A stretch of DNA of 24,446 bases, from positions 1-24,446 of the forward strand of contig BNWW01000035.1 of the NCBI GenBank assembly GCA_025999115.1, in the 5' to 3' direction. Positions 7,241 through 14,916 of this stretch are shown here, one piece after another. The stretch comes from Bacteroidia bacterium (GTDB lineage: Bacteria > Bacteroidota > Bacteroidia > Bacteroidales > Azobacteroidaceae). The notes below the pieces were generated by a model. It was not told where the DNA came from. It did no database searches and was given only the letters and a program-made list of their open reading frames with translations. Both the position numbers and the translations under genes were made by a program. Every line of letters begins with the position of its first letter. The stretch's first letter is position 1.

Positions 7241-9766
7241 ATGAACAAACTACCGGTAATATTTCTTTTCCTTGCTTTGGCGGAACTCGTTTTTGCTTCC
7301 GGGCGGCCGGATGATTCCAATTATGGCTTGATGGTTCAAGCGATGCCGTCGCCGGATGCGCAGAAAACAAGTTTGATTCTGGAAAATAATTCTCCGGTTG
7401 TATTGGGAAAAGAAACAAGCGTTTCGTTCCAAATGTTGGTTCGAGATGAGTATATGTTCGGTTTGGTCGTTCGAATGGTAACCAACCAAAACGAAAATAT
7501 TGATTTGATGCTGACCGTTACCGAAACATTTCGTCATCCGATATTGGTTATCAACGAATTTGCGCACGCCGTCCGGGAAGCGATTGTGGCGGACGAATGG
7601 ATTCCTGTAGAGATTACTTTTAATAAGGGAACGAATGAAATTATTCTTGATTACGCCGGCCGGAGATTAAATATATCGCATGATTTGAGCCGTACTTCCG
7701 ATGTTAGAATTTCTTTCGGAACCTGTTCGTTCAAATCGTTTGAATCCACCGATATTGCTTCGGTCAATATCCGGGATGTAAAAATTTTCCAAGACGGCGC
7801 ATTGAAACGCTATTGGAAATTAAAAGAACACCGGCAAAACATCGTATTGGATTCGGTGGCGCAAACGGCAGCCGTAGCAACTAATCCTTTGTGGCTCATA
7901 GATATTCATTCCACTTGGAAGAAAATTTATTCCGGCGAACTGCCGTTTAATACCCAAATCACATTGGATAATCAAGGGATATTCTACCTTGTTTCTCCCG
8001 ATTCGCGCAATATCCGGGTGTTTGATACGAAAAGTGGAAATGAGCGGCAAATTCATCCCCGGAACGGATTTATCGTATCCACAAGCCCCAATACCCTTTT
8101 CTACGATTCCGACAACCGGCAATTGGTCAGCTACAATCTGCGCGACAATTCGTCGTCGCGTTATTCGTTCGAGGCCAACGAGTGGAGTTCGCCGTCAGGT
8201 TCGCCAACCGACCCGTTTCTCAACAATTCCGCCGTCTATCATTCATCCGATAAAATCTTGTATTCTTTCGGCGGATACGAATATTATAAATACAGCCACA
8301 GTCTGATAAAAATGAATTTGGCCACCGGTGAACAAAAACGCACGGATTTAATGGAAATCGCCCCTCGTTTCTCGGCCTCTACCGCGATTGTGGGCAATAC
8401 AATATATATTTTCGGCGGTCGCGGAAGTAAAACCGGCAAACAGGAAATCGCCCCGCACAATTATTACGACTTTTATTCGGTCGATTTACTGATGGGGCAA
8501 ACGGTCGGTCTGTGGACGATGGATTCGATTGCCGGCGATTTTTTGCCGGGCGAAAACATGATATTTGATGCAGAACGCAATTGTTTTTATCTGTTTACCA
8601 CCCACAACGGCGGTTGCTTGATGAAAATCGAGCCTAACCGGAAAGGATTTGAAACGATGTCGTTCCCGATAGGTGAAAATATTGACGCGCTTTATTTATA
8701 TACGAATTTGTATTACGATTTATCGCAACAAAAATTATTTGCGTTGATTTATCAACAGAAAACCAAAGATCAAACGAATGTTTCCATCTATTCCTTGGAT
8801 TATCCGCCGGTTTCCATTCAAAGTTTAAATCAAGATTTGCCGCAAACAATTGAAAATCATTCTAAATGGTGGCTGATTCTAATTTTGATAGCGGGAATTG
8901 CAATTGCCATGCTTCTATACATAATAAGGAGTAAGAAAACAAAAAAGCCGGCGAACGGCAAAAAACCGGAACCGGTTGCTCCGAAAACGGAAGAACCCGT
9001 CCAAGCCCCCGAAACGCAATATTACGATTTCTCCAAGCGTTCGATTTGCCTTCTGAAACGGTTCAATGTGATTGATAAGGAGGGAAATAACATTACCGAA
9101 CAATTTTCGCCGACCTTAAAAAATCTGCTGATTCTTTTAATACTCGGTTCCGAGAAAGACGACAAAGGCGTTTTCGGCAATAAAATGATTCAATTGCTTT
9201 GGCCGGACAAAACCGAAGAATCGGCGAAAAACTCGCTTTATGTCTATTTGAGTAAATTGCGTTCCCTGCTCGAAAAAACGGGCGATACGGAAATCATCAA
9301 TAAAAACGGATTTTGGTCGTTTCGTTCCGGCAACAACGTGTTATGTGATTACACTGAAGCCATGCGTTTATTTACTTCCCTGAAAATCAATCATTTCAAA
9401 GATAACGAGCCAACCAATCGCTTGCTCGAATTGCTGTTGCGCGGCGTTTTGTTACCCAACACCGAAATTGATTGGGTGGATAATTACAAAAGCGATTTTT
9501 CAAACCTGACCATCGACGTTCTGACCAAATTGGCGCATGAAGACGACCGCATGAGCAACGAATTACGCCTCAAAATAGCCGGTACGCTACTTCTCCACGA
9601 TGTGATCAACGAAGACGGCTTGTATATCAAATGTTCGATTCTTTTCAATTCGGGTAAAAAGGGAATTGCCAAAACCGTTTACGATAATTTCTGCAAGGAA
9701 TACAAAAATTTGCTCGGAGTTCAATACAAATATTCTTTAACCGACGTGTTGAGTAATAAAAAATAA
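7241..9766 (+). CDS. Membrane-spanning transcriptional regulator: LamG-like and kelch-like ectodomain, one TM helix, SARP-type DNA-binding domain
   Basis: 841 residues. A signal peptide (NKLPVIFLFLALAELVFASG) leads to a jelly-roll/LamG-like region at ~25-200 that ends in VNIRDVKIFQDG and YWKLKEH. A beta-propeller-like region follows at ~235-530. It contains two kelch-type strands, YSFGGYEYY (GG at 344-345) and IYIFGGRG (from about 388). One strong transmembrane helix starts at W543 (WWLILILIAGIAIAMLLYII) and is followed by RSKKTKK, so the C-terminal part is cytoplasmic. A Pro/Glu linker (~565-595) leads to a winged-helix domain of the SARP/BTAD type at ~600-690. Its recognition helix, LLWPDKTEESAKNSL, continues into YVYLSKLRSLLEK; W654 is the typical LWPD Trp. 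The rest (~700-841) is helical and BTAD-like. There is no histidine kinase or receiver domain. This predicts a one-component regulator that reads an extracytoplasmic ligand and binds DNA from the membrane. The domain calls are from motifs; the signal is unknown. Confidence 0.8.
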   Translation: MNKLPVIFLFLALAELVFASGRPDDSNYGLMVQAMPSPDAQKTSLILENNSPVVLGKETSVSFQMLVRDEYMFGLVVRMVTNQNENIDLMLTVTETFRHPILVINEFAHAVREAIVADEWIPVEITFNKGTNEIILDYAGRRLNISHDLSRTSDVRISFGTCSFKSFESTDIASVNIRDVKIFQDGALKRYWKLKEHRQNIVLDSVAQTAAVATNPLWLIDIHSTWKKIYSGELPFNTQITLDNQGIFYLVSPDSRNIRVFDTKSGNERQIHPRNGFIVSTSPNTLFYDSDNRQLVSYNLRDNSSSRYSFEANEWSSPSGSPTDPFLNNSAVYHSSDKILYSFGGYEYYKYSHSLIKMNLATGEQKRTDLMEIAPRFSASTAIVGNTIYIFGGRGSKTGKQEIAPHNYYDFYSVDLLMGQTVGLWTMDSIAGDFLPGENMIFDAERNCFYLFTTHNGGCLMKIEPNRKGFETMSFPIGENIDALYLYTNLYYDLSQQKLFALIYQQKTKDQTNVSIYSLDYPPVSIQSLNQDLPQTIENHSKWWLILILIAGIAIAMLLYIIRSKKTKKPANGKKPEPVAPKTEEPVQAPETQYYDFSKRSICLLKRFNVIDKEGNNITEQFSPTLKNLLILLILGSEKDDKGVFGNKMIQLLWPDKTEESAKNSLYVYLSKLRSLLEKTGDTEIINKNGFWSFRSGNNVLCDYTEAMRLFTSLKINHFKDNEPTNRLLELLLRGVLLPNTEIDWVDNYKSDFSNLTIDVLTKLAHEDDRMSNELRLKIAGTLLLHDVINEDGLYIKCSILFNSGKKGIAKTVYDNFCKEYKNLLGVQYKYSLTDVLSNKK

Positions 9767-9782
9767 GTTGTAATATTTCAAC

Positions 9783-9843
9783 CACAGAGGATGCGGAGTG
9801 CACGGAGTTTAGTAATTTTAAAAATTTCTCTGCGTTTTCTGTG
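9783..9843. repeat. 16-position imperfect hairpin downstream of the regulator gene
   Basis: CACAGAGGATGCGGAG (9783-9798) and CTCTGCGTTTTCTGTG (9828-9843) can pair at all 16 positions in the plus-strand RNA if four G-U pairs are allowed, with a 29-nt loop. On the opposite strand the same four positions become A-C mismatches, so the structure favours plus-strand RNA. It resembles short dispersed intergenic repeats with CACAGAG arms and may serve as a terminator or mRNA 3' end for the regulator. The rest of this 183-nt gap is AT-rich with no other clear feature. Confidence 0.4.
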
Positions 9844-9949
9844 ATTAAATACTGTATTTTAAGGTCTGCTTTAATATTATTTTTAGGTTAGCTTTAATAG
9901 GCAAGTATTTACTTTGCACCTATTAATTTTAATTCTAAAAAATATCAAC

Positions 9950-11431
9950 ATGAAACACGTATTTCTTACATTTTTAGCAGTTTCGTTTGCTTTGAATCTG
10001 ATGGCAGACGATATTACATTGGATAGAATCGATTGGGTCGCCACCGATTGCGGCGACGAAACTTGGGATTTGCTTAACCTGATGGACGGAAACACCGGCA
10101 CCGAATGGCGCGCCGCACCGCAAAAAGCCGGTCAATGGTTGGTGGTAGATATGCAATCGCCGCAAACTTTCAATCAAATTATGTTGGATCAAACCGATAG
10201 TTGGGGCGATTATCCGCGCAGCATTGCCGTTTTTGTTTCCAATGACGGGAATGACTGGGGAAATGCCGTATTTGTAGGCGGTGGTTCCGATGCCGCGGCA
10301 ACTATCATCAATCTGGAAGACCAAACGGCGCAGTACATAAAATTTGAAGTGCTTACCAATTGCGAGATGTGGTGGAAAATCAAAGAACTGAACGTCCGGT
10401 TAATCGACGATAAAATATTGTGGAAACAATGGACGGCCGCAACGATCTATCAAAACGGGATTACTTGGAACGAAACAAAAAATATGTTCGACGGCAATCC
10501 CGACAGCCGTTGGAATACGAGCAAGCAACGTCCCGGTCAATGGGTCATTGTAGATATGAAGGAAGCGCAAACCTTCAATCAAATCCAACTTTTTCAAAAC
10601 GGCGGCGATTATCCGCGCGGATATGAAGTGTATGTTTCCGAAGATGCTTCCGATTGGGGCGACGCTATTGCAGTGGGCGCCGGAAGAGATTTTGGCGGTA
10701 CAGATCCTTTCACATTCATCAACTTGGCGGATACACAACAAAAACGCTTTGTAAAAGTGGTGCAAACATTCGACAGCGGCGATAACGATATGTATTGGAG
10801 TATCAATGAGTTTTCGGTCAATTTAGTTACGCCCGGCGATTACCGTTTCGGATGGACGCTTTCGGTATTTCAACAAGCCGGCGATGGTGATGCGGCGTTT
10901 CAGGCTTTGGACAATAATCCGGATAGCCGTTGGGGTTCGGGAACTGTACAAGCGCCCGGTCAGTGGATTATTTTAGACATGAAAAAGATGCAGTCATTCA
11001 ATAAAATCATTTTGAATCAGCCGGCCGGCGACTATCCGCGGGGTTACAGCATTTATCTTTCCGGCGACCGGCTTGCTAACGACGATACAAATTGGGGCGA
11101 AGCCGTTTATACCGGCGCACAATCGTCGGATATTGCAGAACTTACGATTGATTTGGGAGAAGTCAAATCTGCTCGCTGCATCAAAATAGAACAGACCGGA
11201 ATTTCCGGCGGATGGTGGTGTATCAACGAAATCCATGTCAGCAATGTAGTTACCGGTTTGCATCTTGTTTCCATTGACGGCCCGATAAAAGCAATTCATT
11301 ATTACAATCTGCAAGGGGTGGAGATCCCGGTAGAGACGGGGCATGCCCCGTCTCTACATAACGGCGTTTTCATCCAGAAAACGATTTATGAATCGGGTGC
11401 GGTAAGCGTTAGCAAAATCATTGGGAAATAA
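9950..11431 (+). CDS. Secreted protein with three discoidin (F5/8 type C) domains and a T9SS-like C-terminal tail
   Basis: I chose the ATG at 9950 over a TTG at 9914 because it gives a clean signal peptide (MKHVFLTFLAVSFALNLMAD) and lies after an A-rich stretch; the product is 493 residues. Three tandem discoidin-type repeats follow, each with the core D-[GN]-N-x-D-[ST]-[RE]-W, PGQW-[IV]-hh-DM, Q-[TS]-FN-x-I, and GDYPR-[GS]-Y/I-x-V/I-Y/F-[VL]-S, spanning about residues 20-155, 160-290 and 290-425. Discoidin domains usually bind carbohydrates or protein surfaces. The C-terminal ~60 residues (AIHYYNLQGVEIP, then NGVFIQKTIYESG to KIIGK) resemble a type A T9SS sorting tail, interrupted by a palindrome-encoded insert (VETGHAPSLH). 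No catalytic domain is seen, so the role is probably binding. It lies 183 nt after the regulator on the same strand, possibly one of its targets. Confidence 0.82.
   Translation: MKHVFLTFLAVSFALNLMADDITLDRIDWVATDCGDETWDLLNLMDGNTGTEWRAAPQKAGQWLVVDMQSPQTFNQIMLDQTDSWGDYPRSIAVFVSNDGNDWGNAVFVGGGSDAAATIINLEDQTAQYIKFEVLTNCEMWWKIKELNVRLIDDKILWKQWTAATIYQNGITWNETKNMFDGNPDSRWNTSKQRPGQWVIVDMKEAQTFNQIQLFQNGGDYPRGYEVYVSEDASDWGDAIAVGAGRDFGGTDPFTFINLADTQQKRFVKVVQTFDSGDNDMYWSINEFSVNLVTPGDYRFGWTLSVFQQAGDGDAAFQALDNNPDSRWGSGTVQAPGQWIILDMKKMQSFNKIILNQPAGDYPRGYSIYLSGDRLANDDTNWGEAVYTGAQSSDIAELTIDLGEVKSARCIKIEQTGISGGWWCINEIHVSNVVTGLHLVSIDGPIKAIHYYNLQGVEIPVETGHAPSLHNGVFIQKTIYESGAVSVSKIIGK
11330..11357. repeat. 28-nt perfect palindrome inside the discoidin gene
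   Basis: GTAGAGACGGGGCA is followed directly by its exact reverse complement, TGCCCCGTCTCTAC, making a gap-free 28-nt palindrome. It is read in frame as V-E-T-G-H-A-P-S-L-H and falls between the NLQGVEIP and NGVFIQKT strands of the sorting-like tail. GTAGAGACG/CGTCTCTAC-ended palindromes look like mobile short repeats of the REP/MITE type. I know of no function for this copy. Confidence 0.8.
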
Positions 11432-11464
11432 TCGATCCTTATTAACCTCCCAACTTTTTTTGAT

Positions 11465-11499
11465 TAGCGAGAGATTTTTTTAATGAAAATTTCTCGCTA
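11465..11499. terminator. Hairpin between the discoidin and barrel genes
   Basis: TAGCGAGAGATTTT (11465-11478) and AAAATTTCTCGCTA (11486-11499) form a 14-position stem with one G-U pair and a 7-nt loop, 33 nt after the discoidin stop. The downstream T tract is short (ACTTTTAAA), so termination may be partial. A TACTTTTA box at 11500-11507, close to the -7 consensus, could start transcription of the next gene. Confidence 0.55.
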
Positions 11500-11559
11500 T
11501 ACTTTTAAACTTTCCCCGTTTTCAATTGTCATTATTTCCGACATAATTTTTTCAACAAC

Positions 11560-14460
11560 ATGAGGCATATAATAATTCTTGGGATTTTTTCCTTTCTTCT
11601 CTTCTCTTCAACCGTTTTCGGACAAAGTACAATTACCGGTATAATTTTGGATAAAGTTGATAACGAGCCGATTATTGCAGGCAGCGTGAACCTGTTGCAG
11701 CGTAAAGACAGTATTTCTATTACCGGCGCAATTAGCGATGCCGGCGGTCGTTTTTCGATTAAAAATGTAAAAGAAGGCAATTACATCCTCAAAATCACGT
11801 ATCTGGGTTACAACACTTTAACCAAAAACATCGGCGTGAAAGCGAACGAAGACGTGAATATGGGACGTATCTTCCTCGAAACCAACGATGTGCTGTTGCA
11901 GGAAATGGTAGTTGAAGGGAAACGCCCCGAAGTGGTAGTCAAAAACGATACCATCGAATACGATGCCGGTTCGTATAAAGTTACCGAAAATGCCGCTGTG
12001 GAAGAATTATTGAAGAAAATGCCCGGAATCGAAGTCGATAAAGACGGAAAAATCACGGCCAACGGCAAAGAAATCAAAAAAATCATGCTCGACGGCAAAG
12101 AATTTTTTACCGACGATCCGCAAGTGGCTTCCAAAAACCTGCCCGCTACGATGGTCAATAAAGTGCAAGTAGTGGATAGAAAGTCGGATATGGCGCGCAT
12201 GACCGGTTTCGACGACGGCGAAGAAGAAACCATCCTCAACTTGATGATTCGCCCCGGAATGAAAAAAGGTACGATGGGAAACGCCCTGTTGGGCGGTGGA
12301 GCCGATGTTCCCGCAAGCCATGACATGCGCTATCAAGGCGCCGCTTTCGTCAATCACATGAAAGACGACGACCGCTATACCTTAATATTAGGAACAAATA
12401 ACAACAACAACATGGGCGCTGCCGATTTGGGCGCCGGTCGTTTCGGTGGAATGCGAATGCGGCGCGGCAGCGGCAATGGCGGTGGAATTGCCGAATCGAA
12501 TATGGTGATGCTGAACGTGAACAAGCAATTTTCACCGGCCTTCAGTTTGAATGGTGATGTGCGCTACAACGGTTCCGATCGCTCGGCGCAAAACCTTACC
12601 GAACAATGGATTAGCTCTCAATTCGATAAAACGCTCACAAACAATAATTATGGATCCAACAGTGTGGCCGCCAATCTTAATATCGAATGGAAACCCGACA
12701 CGCTCAATTCCTTGATTTTCAAGCCGCAATTCGGGATGAACGGAAGCAATAGTACGGAAACAGGATCGCTCTACAAGGGAAAAACCTCAGAAGCCGACAG
12801 CGATTTGCTCGATGACCTTTACAACGCCTATTCCGGCTCGCGCAGCAAAGGTCGCGGTTTCAATTTCGGCGGGACATTGGATTACGCCCGGAAATTTGAT
12901 AAACCCGGCCGCGTGTTCAGTATTAGTTTACGCGGAAATTTAAATAATAGCTATTCTTACGAAAACGATTCTACAAAATACGACAGACATCCTTTTACCA
13001 ATATTGTCGATTTCCAACGGCGATACGAAAACGACGACCGCGCCAATAGTTACCGTGCAACCATTTCGTGGGTTGAACCCTTGGGAAATAATAATTTCTT
13101 GCAAGCCCTCTACCGTTATTCTTACAACAATACCAAAAGTTTGAATACCACTTACGATGTGGATTATGAAAGCAATCCCGATTTGTATTTAGCTTTGCTG
13201 AACGATTCATTGAGCCGAAGCACTTTACGCCACAGCACCGGACAACGTTTCGGATTGAGTTTTAAGGCCGTAAGAGAAAAATACAACTATACCATCGGAT
13301 TAAATGTCGATCCCGAAAAATCAATCAACGAAACTTGGCAAGCTTCTTTGAATACCAATCCGTTTACTTACGGCGATGATATCCGTTTGCCGAATATTCT
13401 GGGAGACTCGCTCATTTCGTCGATTCCCCAAAACAATATCTATTTTTCGCCCACTTTGAATTTCAATTATATTTTCGGGCAACGGACCAATTTACGCATT
13501 GATTATGAAGGAGAAACCACACAGCCTTCGTCGAATCAATTGCGCGATTATGTGGATATGAGTAATGCGTCGAATTGGGTGAAAGGGAATCCGAATTTGC
13601 AACCGGGTTACAGAAACTCCTTGCGGGCGCGTTTCCAAAAATACGTTCCCGAAACGCAATTGATGTACAATTTATCGTTGAACGGCGGATTTTCCATCAA
13701 CGATATTACGTCGGTTACACAAATGCAGGATTCGGTAAGATTGACCGAATACGAAAATATCAACGGCAATTGGAATGTGAATACGCGCGGAATGTTCAAC
13801 CTTCCCTTGAAGAACAAACGCTTCACGGTCAATAGTTTTTTCAATGCCAGTTACAACAACCGCAATTCTTATGTTTATGAAAATCAGGAGAAACGCACCA
13901 ACCGGCAAAATACGCTGTCGGGCATGCTTCGCGCCAATATCAATTACCGTTCCGATTTGTTTGAAGTGGGATTAGGCGCTTTTACGAATTACAACGATAT
14001 TGTCAATTCCATCCGGCCGCAAAACGATTTAACGACGGTAAGTTACGGATTCAGCGTCAATACGATGTGGTATTTACCGTATAATTGGACACTCGAAAGC
14101 GACCTCAATTACACCACTCGCAACGGTTTCAAAGAAGGCCTGAATACTCCCGAAACAATGTGGAACGCCGCCGTAACCAAGCAATTATTCAACAAAAAAT
14201 TCGGAACCGGCTCATTGAAATTGCAGATTTTCGATATTTTACAAGACCGCAAATTCATCACTTCTTCGGCTATCGACAACGGAACACGCATTTCGGAAGA
14301 TTTGTTAGTCATTCCGAGTTATGTGATGTGCAGTTTCATTTATAAATTTACGGTTTTCCCGAAGGCAAGTTCTGCTACGGAAGATGATTTCCGGCCGCGG
14401 TGGGGTGGGGGCGGCGGTCGCCCGGAAGGGCCTCCTCCGGGTGTTCCCCGAATGTTTTAA
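11560..14460 (+). CDS. TonB-receptor-like outer membrane beta-barrel protein with carboxypeptidase-regulatory-like N-terminal domain
   Basis: 966 residues. A signal peptide (…SFLLFSSTVFGQ) is followed by a carboxypeptidase-regulatory-like beta-sandwich at ~23-110 (TITGIILDKVDNEPIIAGSV, GAISDAGGRFSIKNV, NYILKITYLGY). A plug-like region comes next at ~118-225 (EMVVEGKRPEVVVKNDTIEY, AAVEELLKKMPGIEVDKDG, IMLDGKEFFTDDP). A long barrel rich in aromatic, Asn and Asp strands makes up the rest. This matches the Bacteroidetes 'outer membrane beta-barrel protein' family related to TonB-dependent receptors, and no separate TonB box was identified. The last residues form a Gly/Pro tail (RWGGGGGRPEGPPPGVPRMF) ending in Phe, as many outer-membrane proteins do. 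No SusD-like partner is adjacent. The substrate is unknown. Confidence 0.85.
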   Translation: MRHIIILGIFSFLLFSSTVFGQSTITGIILDKVDNEPIIAGSVNLLQRKDSISITGAISDAGGRFSIKNVKEGNYILKITYLGYNTLTKNIGVKANEDVNMGRIFLETNDVLLQEMVVEGKRPEVVVKNDTIEYDAGSYKVTENAAVEELLKKMPGIEVDKDGKITANGKEIKKIMLDGKEFFTDDPQVASKNLPATMVNKVQVVDRKSDMARMTGFDDGEEETILNLMIRPGMKKGTMGNALLGGGADVPASHDMRYQGAAFVNHMKDDDRYTLILGTNNNNNMGAADLGAGRFGGMRMRRGSGNGGGIAESNMVMLNVNKQFSPAFSLNGDVRYNGSDRSAQNLTEQWISSQFDKTLTNNNYGSNSVAANLNIEWKPDTLNSLIFKPQFGMNGSNSTETGSLYKGKTSEADSDLLDDLYNAYSGSRSKGRGFNFGGTLDYARKFDKPGRVFSISLRGNLNNSYSYENDSTKYDRHPFTNIVDFQRRYENDDRANSYRATISWVEPLGNNNFLQALYRYSYNNTKSLNTTYDVDYESNPDLYLALLNDSLSRSTLRHSTGQRFGLSFKAVREKYNYTIGLNVDPEKSINETWQASLNTNPFTYGDDIRLPNILGDSLISSIPQNNIYFSPTLNFNYIFGQRTNLRIDYEGETTQPSSNQLRDYVDMSNASNWVKGNPNLQPGYRNSLRARFQKYVPETQLMYNLSLNGGFSINDITSVTQMQDSVRLTEYENINGNWNVNTRGMFNLPLKNKRFTVNSFFNASYNNRNSYVYENQEKRTNRQNTLSGMLRANINYRSDLFEVGLGAFTNYNDIVNSIRPQNDLTTVSYGFSVNTMWYLPYNWTLESDLNYTTRNGFKEGLNTPETMWNAAVTKQLFNKKFGTGSLKLQIFDILQDRKFITSSAIDNGTRISEDLLVIPSYVMCSFIYKFTVFPKASSATEDDFRPRWGGGGGRPEGPPPGVPRMF

Positions 14461-14469
14461 TCTTATACT

Positions 14470-14569
14470 TGTCATTGCGGGCTTGACCCGCAAACCACAA
14501 CAAACCGTTAATGACTAATAATTTGTCATTAACGGTTTGCAGGAGATTCCCGCTTTCGCGGGAATGACA
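14470..14569. repeat. Composite ~100-bp hairpin repeat (MITE/REP-like) between convergent genes
   Basis: Outer inverted ends TGTCATT (14470-14476) and AATGACA (14563-14569) enclose three hairpins. The first is TTGCGGG/CCCGCAA with a 5-nt loop (14475-14493). The second is a perfect 15-bp stem, CAAACCGTTAATGAC/GTCATTAACGGTTTG, with a 9-nt loop (14501-14539). The third is ATTCCCGC/GCGGGAAT with loop TTTC (14546-14565). Each outer TGTCATT is followed inward by a GCGGG/CCCGC hairpin, so the unit is nearly symmetrical. It fills the gap between the barrel gene (plus) and the PII-like gene (minus) and could act as a two-way terminator. Confidence 0.75.
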
Positions 14570-14586
14570 GGGGCTTGCTTGTGTTT

Positions 14587-14880
14587 TTACACCATCGCCT
14601 CTATATTCCAAACGAAAGCGCGCACGCCAACTTCGGGATTCCGCTTGTCGAGTTTGTGAGTCGTGTTGAGAAGTTCATCTACCCGGTCATCTTCTACAAC
14701 GCACATCACGGCGGAATTTAATTCCGGCCAAGTGTGAGTGCCGCGCCGCGGTTCACCACCGTTTGTACCTCTGCCCTGCACTTGTTCAAAAAGCGTAAAA
14801 CCGTTGATTTTGAGTTGATCGAGCATATATTCCACCCGTTCGGTGTTTGCTTGATTGAATATTATAAATACAGATTTCAT
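14587..14880 (-). CDS. PII-like, RND-transporter-associated protein (PG0541 type)
   Basis: 97 residues with a ferredoxin-like pattern: MKSVFIIFNQANTERVEYML opens with a strand and helix, TWPELNSAVMCVVEDDRVDE is the conserved central block, and GVRAFVWNIEAMV is the closing strand. It resembles the small PII-like proteins that follow AcrB-type pump genes in Bacteroidales, such as Porphyromonas PG0541 beside its RND genes. Its role is unproven; a ligand-binding or regulatory partner of the pump has been supposed. It is the last gene of the minus-strand efflux operon here, but a four-helix-bundle gene and repeats separate it from the pump gene. Confidence 0.75.
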   Translation of the reverse strand: MKSVFIIFNQANTERVEYMLDQLKINGFTLFEQVQGRGTNGGEPRRGTHTWPELNSAVMCVVEDDRVDELLNTTHKLDKRNPEVGVRAFVWNIEAMV

Positions 14881-14884
14881 TTTA

Positions 14885-14916
14885 TTTAGTGATTAATGAT
14901 TAGTGTTTAGTGATTA
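14885..14916 (+). repeat. Two direct copies of TTTAGTGATTA at the 3' side of the four-helix-bundle gene
   Basis: TTTAGTGATTA occurs exactly at 14885-14895 and 14906-14916, with a related TGATTAGTG between. The stop codon of the four-helix-bundle gene (14907-14909, minus strand) lies inside the second copy. The same 11-mer recurs on the far side of that gene at 15294-15304. Confidence 0.7.

Noticed and set aside
9914..9949. An upstream TTG start for the discoidin protein.
   Set aside because: It would add 12 residues before the signal peptide; the ATG at 9950 gives a normal signal peptide.
11808..12357. Minus-strand ORFs (up to 172 codons) opposite the barrel gene.
   Set aside because: Shadow frames of a strongly supported coding region; no start signals or recognisable domains.
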